Shown piece by piece: positions 52,677 through 63,430 of a DNA stretch of 64,000 nucleotides. Source of the stretch: Wyeomyia smithii (taxonomy: Eukaryota > Arthropoda > Insecta > Diptera > Culicidae). Each line of letters begins with the position of its first letter. Within the stretch, counting starts at the first letter, position 1. The stretch covers positions 152,326,372 through 152,390,371 of the forward strand of contig NC_073696.1 in NCBI RefSeq assembly GCF_029784165.1, written 5' to 3'. The notes under the pieces were generated by a model. The model was not told the origin of the DNA and did not search any database. It saw only the letters and a list, made by a program, of their open reading frames with translations. Both the position numbers and the translations under genes were made by a program.

Positions 52677-53515
52677 ACATGACTAATTTGAACATAACTA
52701 GTGTCATACGAACAAGTCATCTCTCAAACTTACAAATTACAAACTTCATAACAATTTGATATGTGGCTATTTAAAACTAAACTATATTGATTGATATATG
52801 TGGTCTCAACATAATTTAAATGTGGTTTGTACTATTTGAACGTTCCAAATTTATTGAATCCTTGCGATGTGTTTAAAGTCTGCAAATGCACGACAAATCG
52901 GCCATAGGATATGATCAAAGTCAAAAGACAAATCGTTTGAAATGAATGGTTTTATCGAAATTACAAAATCTTCGACTTTTGGCTTTTGGCACCCTAATTC
53001 TGAATATATTCATATTGGGTGGTATTCGGTCATTTTCAGCAGATTTTCTGGCATCAATCTGACACCGGAAATACCCATATTGGGAGGTATTTAGTTATTT
53101 TGGTTGTTTTCCAGAAACTAACAGTGGTCGTCTTTAAATTCAAAATGGTGTCAAGGTTTGGTTTCTATGCATCATCTCGATTACGGAAATATCCATGTTG
53201 AGCATTATTTGGTCATTTTCGACTGTTTCCTATAAGTTGCCATTTAGCGATTCAAAATGGTGCCTGAGGTCAATTGTTAGCTCATTGCATCATTCTGGTT
53301 CCAGAGATACTCATATTGGATGGTATTTGGTTATTTTAGGCTGTTTTTCACAAACCGGAAGTCGCCATCATGGGTTTCAAAATGGTATTTAAAATAATTT
53401 CTGGCCTCTGAGCGTCATTCTGGTTGAAGAAACACCCATATTGGGTGTAATTCGATCATTTTCCGCTGTTTCCCAGGAACCGGAAGTCGCCAACCTAGAA
53501 TCCAAAATGGGGTCT
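52677..53515 (-). mobile_element. R' repeat, second part
   Basis: It continues the inverted R: middle segment, T tail-like GATGATTTT/ACTTTTGGCTTTTG block, then CCGGAAGTCGCCATC-type units (about 53358 and 53480). Similarity to R stops near 53515 (R position ~31545), so the outer third of R is missing and the sequence passes into Jockey-derived DNA after ~90 bp of filler. Confidence 0.75.
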
Positions 53516-54414
53516 GTGGTCAGCTGGTCAGCTGTGGAGGATGCTCAAAGTCATTGTTCTGCGATGACACAAGCATTTCCGCAAAAGGAAAAAAAAAGGT
53601 TTTGAATATGGTTTCAATTTTTCAACTTTAGTCTCAAAATTTTGATTTCTCAGAAGAGTAAATCTATGTTTAATCTCTTTCTGTAAATCTTTATAAATAT
53701 TTTTAAAAACAGGGTCACGAGAACGTTGACATTGACGTCTGCGGACATTTTTCAAACGAATTAGAAGTTGAAGATTTTCGTCAATTATTGGTGAATCAAA
53801 TTTCACTTGAGTCTTTGGAACAGAATAATTCCTGGCATCAACAATTGCACATTTTAATGCTTCCAAAGCGGAATCAATATTCACTTCGTTTTGCAAATCA
53901 AGCCCATTATTGAAATTTCTCTCAATATGAGTTTTGTTTCTTTCCCAATTAGCCTTGTTATAATTAAAAACAGAGCTCATAGGGCTTAAAACTGATTCAT
54001 GTGATAAAGAAAAAGTTATTGGAAGATGGTCAGAATCAAAGTCAGCATGTGTGATCAAATCACTACATACGTGACTTTGATCTGTTAGCACCAAATCAAT
54101 TGTTGAAGGGTTTCTTACAGAATAAAAGCATGTAGGACTATTCGAAGACAAAATAGAATAGTATCCTGAAGAACAATCATTGAATAAAATTTTGCCATTG
54201 GAATCACTTTGAGAATTATTCCATGATCGATGTTTAGCGTTAAAATCGCCGATTATAAAAATTTCGAACGATTTCTGGTGAGTTTTTGTAAATCACCTTT
54301 AAAATAATTTTTGTGCTCGCGTGTGCATTGAAATGGTAAATATGCTGCGGCAATAAATAAAATCCCAAGTTCAGTTTGAACTTCAATTCCCAAGTTTCAA
54401 TAACATTCGTCTCA
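53041..54414. repeat. Tandem duplication unit 1 (R' end + Jockey endonuclease)
   Basis: It is almost identical to 54415-55780. The unit begins AGATTTTCTGGCATCAATC and ends in Jockey ORF2 just before another AGAT. Unit 1 has 8 extra bases (repeated CTGGTCAG near 53520). AGAT at all three borders is microhomology. Confidence 0.93.
53528..54414 (-). pseudogene. Jockey endonuclease fragment, first duplicate
   Basis: The minus-strand frame 54151-53528 shows PSTIDLVLTDQSH and DFDSDHLPITFSL (APE endonuclease end), then a Lys/Arg-rich linker (KNVRRRQCQRSRDPVFK). It runs into filler and R' sequence before any RT motif. Residues upstream, including GDFNAKHRSWNN, lie in a shifted frame at 54152-54260, and the 70-aa frame 54240-54452 is out of phase. 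Confidence 0.82.
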
Positions 54415-55780
54415 AGATTTTCTGGCATCAATCTGACACCGGAAATACCCATATTGGGAGGTATTTAGTTATTTTGGTTGTTTTCCAGAAACTAACAGTG
54501 GTCGTCTTTAAATTCAAAATGGTGTCAAGGTTTGGTTTCTATGCATCATCTCGATTACGGAAATATCCATGTTGAGCATTATTTGGTCATTTTCGACTGT
54601 TTCCTATAAGTTGCCATTTAGCGATTCAAAATGGTGCCTGAGGTCAATTGTTAGCTCATTGCATCATTCTGGTTCCAGAGATACTCATATTGGATGGTAT
54701 TTGGTTATTTTAGGCTGTTTTTCACAAACCGGAAGTCGCCATCATGGGTTTCAAAATGGTATTTAAAATAATTTCTGGCCTCTGAGCGTCATTCTGGTTG
54801 AAGAAACACCCATATTGGGTGTAATTCGATCATTTTCCGCTGTTTCCCAGGAACCGGAAGTCGCCAAACTAGAATCCAAAATGGGGTCTGTGGTCAGCTG
54901 TGGAGGATGCTCCAAGTCATTGTTCTGCGATGACACAAGCATTTCCGCAAAAGGAAAAAAAAAGGTTTTGAATATGGTTTCAATTTTTCAACTTTAGTCT
55001 CAAAATTTTGATTTCTCAGAAGAGTAAATCTATGTTTAATCTCTTTCTGTAAATCTTTATAAATATTTTTAAAAACAGGGTCACGAGAACGTTGACATTG
55101 ACGTCTGCGGACATTTTTCAAACGAATTAGAAGTTGAAGATTTTCGTCAATTATTGGTGAATCAAATTTCACTTGAGTCTTTGGAACAGAATAATTCCTG
55201 GCATCAACAATTGCACATTTTAATGCTTCCAAAGCGGAATCAATATTCACTTCGTTTTGCAAATCAAGCCCATTATTGAAATTTCTCTCAATATGAGTTT
55301 TGTTTCTTTCCCAATTAGCCTTGTTATAATTAAAAACAGAGCTCATAGGGCTTAAAACTGATTCATGTGATAAAGAAAAAGTTATTGGAAGATGGTCAGA
55401 ATCAAAGTCAGCATGTATGATCAAATCACTACATACGTGACTTTGATCTGTTAGCACCAAATCAATTGTTGAAGGGTTTCTTACAGAATAAAAGCATGTG
55501 GGACTATTCGGAGATAAAATAGAATAGTATCCTGAAGAACAATCATTGAATAAAATTTTGCCATTGGAATTACTTTGAGAATTATTCCATGATCGATGTT
55601 TAGCGTTAAAATCGCCGATTATAAAAATTTCGAACGATTTCTGGTGAGTTTTTGTAAATCACCTTTAAAATAATTTTTGTGCTCGCGTGTGCATTGAAAT
55701 GGTAAATATGCTGCGGCAATAAATAAAATCCCAAGTTCAGTTTGAACTTCAATTCCCAAGTTTCAATAACATTCGTCTCA
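54415..55780. repeat. Tandem duplication unit 2
   Basis: The second unit, 1366 bp: an R' segment (54415-54890) followed by the Jockey endonuclease portion (54900-55780). It continues without a break into the rest of the Jockey sequence, so this is the parental copy. Confidence 0.92.
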
Positions 55781-56037
55781 AGATGGGGAAGAGCACGATG
55801 TTTGATTCGGCGATGAATAACAATTGCAACTCCACCGCCGGAACCCTCAATCCTATCATATCTATGAACCACATAATTGGGATCATATTTTAATTTTATG
55901 TTAGGTTTCAAAAATGTTTCAGTAATGATTGCAATATGCACATTATTTACTGTTAAAAAATTAAAAAGCTCATTCTCATTGGCCTTCAATGAGCGAGCAT
56001 TCCAATTTAATATTTTAATTGTTTTATTTAAAATCAT
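54894..56037 (-). pseudogene. Jockey-clade ORF2, APE endonuclease only
   Basis: It starts MILNKTIKILNWNARSL at 56037 and shows IITETFLKP (Glu), RYDRIEGSGGGVAIVIHRR, GDFNAKHRSWNN (shifted frame) and DFDSDHLPITFSL. Frame breaks occur near 55770 and 55600, and the sequence ends before RT near 54985. This fits a non-LTR element whose 3' part was replaced by R' sequence. The start overlaps the 3' end of ORF1. Confidence 0.83.
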
Positions 56038-56608
56038 TGCTAAATTTTAAATTAGAAACAATTTTAATAGTAAAATTTGTGCCTATTTGAATGGCTTCAA
56101 ACATTGATTTTGCCTGCAACATGGCGTTCATGAGATCGAACATTGCCTGTTGCAGAGAAGAAAGTTTACCTGCCGTAATAGGCCCCAGGCAGTTGACATT
56201 AGAAAAAATATTTTCGGTAGTAATATTAGCTGGGGTAATAGGTGTACAATTATTTTCTAGCGTGTTTTGCTTACCCATTAAGGTCATTTCCGAACTACCA
56301 ACACTAGGCGGTATAATGTTCGAACTACCTGAAACATGTGCATAAGTTAAACGGGTATGCAAAGGAGTAGGTAAACTATGCGTCACTGGTACGCTTGGAG
56401 AATTTTGTTTTGAAGTTGGTTTTAATTGAGAAATTGAATTTTGTTTACCTTGCCTTGCCTTAACAGTTGCTAAACGGACTGAGCATTGATAAAAATTTGA
56501 CATATGGTTGCCGTTACAATTCGCACAGCGAAAATTTTTACTCTCTTTCACAGGACATGTGTCCTTTTTGTGAGAAGAGTCTCCACAATTAAGACATTTT
56601 TGGTCCAT
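56024..56608 (-). pseudogene. Jockey ORF1, zinc-knuckle and C-terminal part
   Basis: It contains CLNCGDSSHKKDTC and CANCNGNHMSNFYQC; another knuckle, CRTCQRYGHGSKFC, lies just upstream in the same region (about 56660-56610). The Ser/Thr/Pro/Gln-rich tail ends in a short helix-like stretch. A frame break near 56705 separates it from the N-terminal part. Confidence 0.82.
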
Positions 56609-57250
56609 GTTACAGAACTTGGAACCATGGCCATAACGTTGGCAAGTACGGCATTGGGTGATATGCTTTTCACCTCCGCCATACTTCCTATAAATTTCCC
56701 GCTTTACGCTTTTTCAAAAAATTTTAAGTTGTTAACCTCATTGCGGTTAAAATGAATTAAATAATTAACAAGGGAAATTCCAGTTCTCTGACTGTTATCG
56801 CCTCGTGATTTTTGTTTCATTAGAATTACTTGGGTGGGGGCTATGCCAAGTAATTCTGTTAAAGTAAGTTTGATTTCATCAACGGTTTGATCGTTGGTGA
56901 GGCCTTTCAATACGACCTTGAACGGCTTGGCGCTCTTCGTGTCATATGTAAAAAAAATATACCTCTTTTCAGTTAAATACTGAAAAAGACGATTACGACC
57001 CTTTATAGAGTCGGCTAATAAGCGGCATTCGCCTCTACGACCAATTCGATAGGTAACTTTAACGTCAGAAACAAACGTTGAAAGTTCGTTTTTGAAAATA
57101 TTGAATTCAGAAGAAATAGTTACCACAATAGGTGGAACTTTTTCCTTTTTTAAAGAATTGACATTTTGTATAGTTTCATTACTCATAACTTCCATTTCAC
57201 CAGCTTCTTGCTCAGGCAAAATATCAAAAGGATTGTCACTTTCTGAAGGT
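56609..57250 (-). pseudogene. Jockey ORF1, N-terminal part
   Basis: The frame covering 57250-56704 shows VKVTYRIGRRGECRLLAD, RNRLFQYLTEKRYIFFTYD and FKVVLKGLTNDQTVDEIK, the conserved ORF1 (PRE-like) domain before the knuckles. Its first ~20 residues in the same frame (57312-57251) are G1 protease-derived, so the Jockey 5' end is truncated and fused at about 57250. Confidence 0.78.
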
Positions 57251-57433
57251 AGGGTGTTTATCCCGGTAATGGTACATTTTGCATCGTAATTTATATTTAA
57301 GGTTTGCTTCATTGTACTTGCCTTAAGAATTGATAATTCGGCTCCTGAGTCTACTAGTAAAGTACACTCTGAGTTTGAAAAATTTGATTTGATTGCGATA
57401 AAGTTTGAACAGTTTGTGTTAATTTGATAACAC
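57250..57433 (-). pseudogene. G1 protease N-terminal fragment
   Basis: The minus strand reads ECTLLVDSGAELSIL (retropepsin active site DSGA) and continues to TMKQTLNINYDAKCTITGI, where Jockey sequence begins. The second half of the protease is absent. Confidence 0.75.
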
Positions 57434-57441
57434 TTTTTTCT

Positions 57442-57900
57442 TTAAAATTGGTCTTCGTTTGGTGGTAGTGAAATCGATTGGTTGTGTTTGTTTATGTAGG
57501 CGTGGTTGTATTCGTGGTTGTCCACCTGATTGCCTATCTGGTTGCCTACTTGATTTCCTACCGGATTGCCCCCAAACAATTGGGGGCCTGGGTAGTTTTC
57601 CCCCTGTGCGGAAATTGCGTTATGTCCAGGCCTGTACTGGTAATTTCCATTTCGAGGGTTTCCTCGGAAATGAGTATTTCCTCGGTTCGTGCCCCGTCTA
57701 TAGTTATTATTTCCTCTAAAATTTTGGTTGTATGGTTTGAATGGATTTTGGTAGCTGATTTGGTTATAATGTTGGTAGTTGTTTTGGCCTTGGCGCTGGT
57801 AGTTGCTTTGGCCATGATTGGTATAATTGTTACGGTACTGTTGGCCTCGTCCTCTCGCGTTATTTCTATTTACTGCGAAGATTTGTGAGGTCGGTTTCAT
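57442..57900 (-). pseudogene. G1 Gag, Arg/Gly/Asn/Gln-rich nucleocapsid part
   Basis: 152 aa of the type RGRGQQYRNNYTNHGQ with no CCHC knuckle, as in 412/mdg1-type Gag where RNA binding uses basic repeats. It overlaps the capsid frame by 34 bp in another phase. I infer a one-base frameshift near 57880. Confidence 0.78.
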
Positions 57901-58429
57901 TCATTTTCTGTATCGCACTTTGGGCCGTTGTGAATTTTCCAGCTTTTAAAATTATTTTCATTTCGGTGTTGGTTATGCCGTTTATTAGCACATCAACACC
58001 AACTTTAGTAGCCATTTCCTGTGCTACTTCTGCTGGTATTCTGCTGATAATGTATAGGGTTGACAGTTTTTGTGTGAGGGTTTCTACTTCGTCACAAAAT
58101 TTTTGTCTTTCCCCTTTGTTGGGAATAGCTTTAAGTTTTGCTATGACAGAGTTTGGTGTTTCAGTACTCTGACATGCTTGTTTAATGTTTTTTATTATTT
58201 CGTCTATTGTTAATGGGTTGGTCGGTAACGCTGATCGCGCTTTTCCGCTGACCCGGGTTTTTATGAATTTGATTGCAGTGGCAATGTGTGCTTCTGCTGT
58301 AAGTTCATTAAGTAGATTTAATGCGTCAATAAATGCATCTAGCCCGTCTGCTGAGCCGTCATAATTTTGGATAAGTGAAGTTGCTGTTTTTAGATCGAAG
58401 GTGGGTGGTTGATTATTTTGGTTAGCCAT
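57866..58429 (-). CDS. G1 Gag capsid-like part
   Basis: 187 aa starting MANQNNQPPTFDLKTA, with IQNYDGSADGLDAFIDALN and IKFIKTRVSGKARSALP, typical of the Ty3/gypsy capsid N-terminal domain. It ends at a stop after NLRSK. The ATG is the first in a frame that begins after a non-coding stretch. Confidence 0.8.
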   Translation of the reverse strand: MANQNNQPPTFDLKTATSLIQNYDGSADGLDAFIDALNLLNELTAEAHIATAIKFIKTRVSGKARSALPTNPLTIDEIIKNIKQACQSTETPNSVIAKLKAIPNKGERQKFCDEVETLTQKLSTLYIISRIPAEVAQEMATKVGVDVLINGITNTEMKIILKAGKFTTAQSAIQKMNETDLTNLRSK

Positions 58430-59100
58430 GATTATATTATTTTCTGCTAACTTTTTATTTATAATTTGATGTTTTTCGAAATTTGTCTCTCTTGCTGCTT
58501 TTATAAGAAAGTTTAACTTATTTTCGGGAATCTCTTCTTCGTTTTCTATGAGATTCCTTTCTATTTCGTAATAAAGTTTTGCAGAGCATGTCGCTTTGGC
58601 TTTAAGCGTTTCTACTCTTATTTTCTGATATATTGACTTTTTTTAGTTACTCAGAATTTTTGTCAGGATGTGCAACTCACTGTCGATGATTTCTAACATT
58701 AGTTTATTTGTTTTCGATGCTTATTTAATATGTTATAGGGTTATATTATTATGAACTTGATATAAATAGTAAACTTAGTAATGTTATTATAGGGTTATAT
58801 AGTTATGCATTTGGTATAGATAGTAATAGCTTTGCTGCTTAACAGCTGTTTCCCTTACTTGGTTGGCGTGGCTGCGACTCTGGTTTTCTAGTTGTTGCTT
58901 AGTTGCTGTAGCTGTCGTTGAAGTAATTGTTATCTGATCTGCTGTTGGTTTTGTTGCTGCTGCTCCTGTTGCTGGATCAATCTCTGGCTGTACTCTTCGT
59001 CGTCCCAGTTTTCCAGTTCTTCTTTTACCTGGTTTAGCACGTTATCTGCTATGCAGTCGTCCATGGTTGGTGGGGTTTCCATTTCTTAGCACGTGGATTC
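58430..59100 (-). pseudogene. G1 leader/pre-gag region with small acidic frame
   Basis: About 58930-59085 the minus strand encodes a ~50-aa stretch (TMDDCIADNVLNQVKEELE, then a Gln-rich run) that ends at a TAA. The remaining ~500 bp has stops in all frames. It may be a decayed upstream gag segment. Confidence 0.45.
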
Positions 59101-59202
59101 GAAAACTGCCAACATTTGGCCACCTATTTTGAGTTCTTCGGCTTTTTTGTCGGACATTATGCCTTTATTTGTGGAGATAACTATTTGTCCGTGTTCTCCG
59201 TT

Positions 59203-59695
59203 TTATTGTTTTTTCACTGTTTTTGCTATGGTGCTTGATTTCACTGGCTCGAATTTTTCTAGCACTTTAATGTTTTTTATTTTTTCTGTCACTTCGACTA
59301 GATGGCACTGTTGGGTGATTTTTAGAATGTTTATACACTTCATGTTCCTAAGCGCGTGAATAAGCTGCATTACGCACTTCGATCTCGTGTCTATGTAAAC
59401 GGGCACATTTACTAGATTTGCTACTTGCAATCTTTTCAAATTATCGATTAGTCTTTTTGCCATTTTTTTTTGTTTTGTTGGAAAAGTCCATTCAAAAAAT
59501 TTTTTTTCACATTGGCTTGGTTTCACAGTCTACGCGTCGTAATTTCGCCCAACGTTGGCGTCCGCGTTCGTAGAACTGTTTTTTCTGCGCCGCTGTCATT
59601 CGCGCTGGCGTCTTACGAATCACTTTTTTTTTCGGTATTGGGTACATATGCGGGTGCATCCGCCTCGTCCCAATTTTCTTCCATAGCCACGTTTT
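59203..59695 (-). pseudogene. G1 upstream frame, basic protein
   Basis: A frame of 107 aa (59526-59203) with FFEWTFPTKQKKMAKRLID and an upstream acidic start (MEENWDEADAPAYVP, about 59683) in a different phase, separated by a shift in a poly-A run. It lies between the small membrane frame and gag. Function unknown; probably one original leader ORF now broken. Confidence 0.5.
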
Positions 59696-59797
59696 AAACT
59701 ACTGTTTTTCTTCTTCTCACATAAAGTTTTTCTGGATAACTGATTTTTCTTCGACCAGCTTGTTGGACGGTTTCGCGCACTTTTTGTCTATATTATT

Positions 59798-60031
59798 TTA
59801 CACTTGGTTTATGCTTGCTACTGATTTGGCGATTTTCAGCGCCTGTACACGCGAGTGGCGTCGGTACAATTGGTATATTTTAGTCGCGAGCAATGCACTT
59901 ACCATACACATGATCAGCATAATTTTCAGTTCATGATCCGAATGGAATTCACTATGGAGATCTAAGGTGTTTTGTACGTTAACCGGTGGATCTCCGTTGT
60001 TTGATACGGCTTTTGAGTGGGATTTGCCCAT
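59798..60031 (-). CDS. G1 small leader ORF with one predicted membrane segment
   Basis: 77 aa starting MGKSHSKA and containing a hydrophobic stretch (IMLIMCMVSALLATKIY, about residues 38-54) followed by a basic tail. Gly2 and Ser6 fit the N-myristoylation consensus. It is the first ATG after the 5' LTR of G1 (about 95 nt away). Not recognised; it could be a leader peptide of the element. Confidence 0.5.
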   Translation of the reverse strand: MGKSHSKAVSNNGDPPVNVQNTLDLHSEFHSDHELKIMLIMCMVSALLATKIYQLYRRHSRVQALKIAKSVASINQV

Positions 60032-60109
60032 GTTTTACACTTTTAGTCCGAGTATTGTGGCATCGTTCTTTTATTGCACAATGCGATGGATTTTAACACT
60101 TATCACACA

Positions 60110-60126
60110 CCTGTCACGGTATGTCA
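60110..60126 (-). promoter_or_regulatory. G1 primer binding site region
   Basis: Directly after the 5' LTR the minus strand reads TGACATACCGTGACAGG. The ACCGTGACAGG part resembles the tRNA-Arg-type PBS of 412/mdg1 elements as I remember it, but the first bases do not fit, so this is tentative. Confidence 0.4.
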
Positions 60127-60635
60127 TGTTGTATGTCGCCGTGTTATATGGTTGTTTCACTTTAGGGAGTTGGTCACTGTTGAACATTACTTGCCTTTTG
60201 AGAAAAAAACTCTCCCAGGTTCCTGGTTTCCGAACTATGGCGGACCAGGGAAGTATTGACCTCCAGGGTATCCACCAGAACGGACCTTGTCACGCATAGG
60301 AATGATCTAGTCAAAAGTACGTTATCGAGTGTCTTTATTTGGATAATTTCTGGCCTTATATACTAATTCTACAATGTTTGCCTAACCTATCTTAATGGTA
60401 GAAAAAAAGAGAAGGCTAGAGAGCCGGGTTCGATAATTCAAGGCTAAATAATTTGGATGGCACTGGCCCTGTTCGATATTTGTAATTTGAATCCCTTTTG
60501 CCTCGCAGGCTTGCACTAACGGGCGATGCCTGCGCGGCGGGGTATAGAATGAGCGAATTGAAGGGTAACGACAATGCTATTGCATCGTTATCTGTTTACA
60601 ATAAATATCACTGTTGGGTATCAATGTATGAACTC
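60127..60635 (-). repeat. G1 5' LTR, truncated
   Basis: 509 bp matching the two pieces of the 3' LTR with few differences. It stops at 60635, about 60 bp short of the LTR end, where I-clade copy 3 sequence begins. It contains the uninterrupted target of the mag-like element. Confidence 0.9.
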
Positions 60636-61720
60636 AAGCCTCAATGGCACTGAGACTATCTGTGAAGATGAAGTAGTGGTCTATGGGCAGGGTTTCGATG
60701 ACCCCAAGAGAGTACTGAATAGCAGCGAGTTCTGCGACGTACACGGAAGCAGGAGCATCGAGTTTGTAGGAGGCGGTAAAATTTTCGCAGAAAACACCGA
60801 AGCCAGTGGACTCATCTAGATTAGATCCGTCAGTATAAAACATTTTATCTCAACTCACATGTTTAAACTTACTTGAAAAAATCTTAGGGATCTCTTGTGG
60901 ACGCAATTGATCCGGGATACCAGTAATGTCTTCTTTCATGGTGGTGTCGAAGAATATAGCATTGTTAGAAGTATCCAAAGGTGCGACATTGAAAGGAACG
61001 TATGAAGAAGGGTTAATATCTTGAGCCATGTAGTCAAAATAAAAAGTCATAAATCTGGTTTGGGATTGAAGGTCGACTAACCTCTCGAAATTTTCAATTA
61101 CTAATGTGTTCATGACCGTACATCGAATTAGCAACCGGTAAGAGAGATTCCAAAAACGATGTTTCAACGGAAGAATACCCGCTAGCACTTCAAGACTCAT
61201 CGTATGGGTCGACTGCATGCAACCCAAGGCAATACGCAAACAACGATATTGTATTCTTTCTAGTTTCAGAATATGCGTGTTCGCTGCGGAGCGAAAGCAG
61301 AAACAGCCGTATTCAAGAACTGACAGTATTGTTGTTTGGTATAACCTTAGAAGGCCTCCTGGGTGAGCACCCCACCAAACTCCGGTAATCGTACGAAGAA
61401 AATTAATCCTCTGTTGGCATTTTCGTGTCAGATACCTAATATGACAAGCCCAGGTACATTTAGAGTCGAACCAGACCCCGAGATATTTGGCGACTAAAAC
61501 CTGGGTGATCGTTTCACCCGTTAGTGGGAGCTGCAGCTGAGCTGGGTTATGCTTTCTAGAAAAAACGACCAACTCAGTTTTCTCCGGGGAGAATTCGATA
61601 CCCAGCTTAAGAGCCCATTCAGACAAATTGCCCAAGGTATCTTGCAATGGTCCTTGCAGATCGTTAGCCTCGCTGCCAGTAATGAATACAACGCTATCGT
61701 CTGCAAGTTGCCTTAGCGTG
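60636..61720 (-). pseudogene. Copy 3 ORF2: RT C-terminal part and RNase H start
   Basis: Two frames (61647-60850 and 60843-60636) match copy 1 residues ~678-1010: QDTLGNLSEWALKLGIEFSP, KYLGVWFDSKCTWACHIRYL, SVLEYGCFCFRSAANTH, then FYTDGSNLDEST-type RNase H up to FTDSLSAIEA. A frame break lies near 60850. The LADD box of this copy is at about 61697. Confidence 0.85.
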
Positions 61721-62760
61721 CATGAATTTGCAAGACATTCATCGATGTCATTGACGTAAAAATTATATAAGAGAGGGCTTAAACATGAGCCTTAGGGAAG
61801 ACCCATGTAGCTGGTTCGGGAAGTTGTCGAATCACCATGCGAGAAATACATATGCTTTTCTGACAACAAATTTAGCAAAAAATTATTCAAATTTGGTGAA
61901 AGTCCCTGCGAATGAAGTTTCTCGGTTAAAACTTCAACAGAGACAGAGTCAAAAGCCCCCTTAATATCCAAGAATGCAGAGGCCATTTGCTCTTTCCGAG
62001 CAAAGGCGAGTTGAATTTTTAGTAGAAAGCAACGCTAGGCAATAGTTTGTTCCTTTGCTCCGGCGAAAGCCAAATTGAGTGTCTGACAGTAAATTGTTTG
62101 TTTCAACCCATTTGTCTAGCCGTAAGAGGATCATTTTCTCCATTAATTTCCGGAGGCAAGAGAGCATAGCAATAGGTCTATAAGAATTGTGATCAGAGGC
62201 AGGTTTCCCGGGTTTTCTAATAGCAATAACTTTCACCTCTCTCCAGTCGTGCGGAAGAAACTTGTTGAATAAATTCAACACGCGTCTTTTTGCAGAATCG
62301 GGTAGATTCTTCAGCAGGTTGAACTTGATTCTATCCAATCCTGGAGCTTTATTGTTGCACGAGAGGAGAGCCATTGAAAATTCTAACATCGAAAATGGAG
62401 GCTTTTCCGTAGTTACTAAAAACGCGTCGCGAAAGGTTTTCTGTTTCGGTACAGAATCCGGGCAGACCTTTTTGGGAAAATCTAATATCCAGCGGTCTGA
62501 ATACTCCTCACTCTCATTCGAAATGTTACGATTCCACATGCGCCTGGCGGTATCCCAAAGAGTGCTCATCGCTGTTTCCCTCGACAACGCGTTTCAAACC
62601 GCCGCCAGTACCCGCGTTTTTTTCGCCTTTACTAAGCTCTTCATCTGCCTGCCCAGTGCCGCGAACCTTCGCGCGTACAGCTCAGAGCACTATTTGTCCC
62701 ACCATTTGTTGGGAGGGCGCTGTCTAATCGTTACCCCGGGTATTGGTTTCGTTTGAGCTT
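61721..62760 (-). pseudogene. Copy 3 ORF2: RT N-terminal and central part
   Basis: Frames 62587-61961 and 61986-61792 cover VIAIRKPGKPASDHNSYRP, FGFRRSKGTNY and SAFLDIKGAFDSVSVEVL, and stop in the GLP motif at a premature stop. Shifts and stops lie near 62030 and 61790. About nine codons are lost near 62266 relative to copy 1. Confidence 0.83.
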
Positions 62761-62778
62761 GAGTCGCGGCGTCGATTA

Positions 62779-63430
62779 TCAAGCCATGGAGCCATGGATC
62801 AAGCCATCGATGGATTCCGCTATATAAGACTCATAACGCTTCCAATCAATATTACGTGTAAGGTCGGAGGAAGTATTGATTGGGTTCGGGGGAGTTGAAC
62901 CATTAGCAATTGATATAACGATTGGAGGATGATCACTACCGTGGGGATAATCGATTACTTTCCACTGGCAATCTAACGCTAGTGATGTCGAGCAGAGGGA
63001 TAGGTCGAGCACGCTTTCACGTGCTGGAGGATTAGGTACACGTGTCGCTTGCCTAGTATTCAAAAGTGTCATATTGAAGTCGTCGATCAAGTTACAGATT
63101 GAAGAAGATCGGTTGTCGTCGTGCAGGCAAAAGTCTTTTCCATTCATATTCGTTTGAATGGCTACAACTTCTATTTTCGAGATCGAGGGGAGGTCGATTC
63201 TGAAAAAAGAATAGCTTTTTTGATCCCTAAAAGTACCCCTCCACCGTGTGGGTCTCGATCTCGAAGAATGATGTTGAAATCGTGGGAGATAAGTTGGTCA
63301 TTTGAATTGAGAAAAGTTTCACAGAGCGCGAACGCATCACAATTGTATGTGTTTATCAAATGTGGAAATAAAACGAATTTGGGGATGATACTTCGGCAGT
63401 GCCACAGTGACAAAATTCCTAACCTCTTTC
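62779..63430 (-). pseudogene. Copy 3 ORF2: endonuclease with deletions
   Basis: LWHCRSIIPK, CETFLNSND, RDPHGGGVLLGIKK and SVLDLSLCSTS are visible, but ~130 bp with the GDFNSH motif is missing near 63122. A second deletion near 62790 joins unrelated positions around a repeated CCATGGA. The enzyme cannot be active. Confidence 0.82.

Larger units (their letters stand above)
23241..60635 (-). mobile_element. G1: 412/mdg1-like Ty3/gypsy element, heavily interrupted
   Basis: On the minus strand from right to left come a 5' LTR (60127-60635, truncated), leader frames, gag (58429-57442), a protease start (57433-57250), an RT N-terminal extension (about 41000-40700), RT (39930-39400), RT end and RNase H (30604-29851), integrase (29743-28500), a PPT and the 3' LTR (28440-28139 and 23505-23241). 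Inside it lie the mag-like element, R with I copy 2, R' with Gypsy-B, an unidentified ~0.75-kb insert and Jockey pieces. The protease-to-RT segment is missing. A 412/mdg1-type lineage is inferred from the gag without CCHC, DSGA protease, and the integrase motif pattern. Confidence 0.8.
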
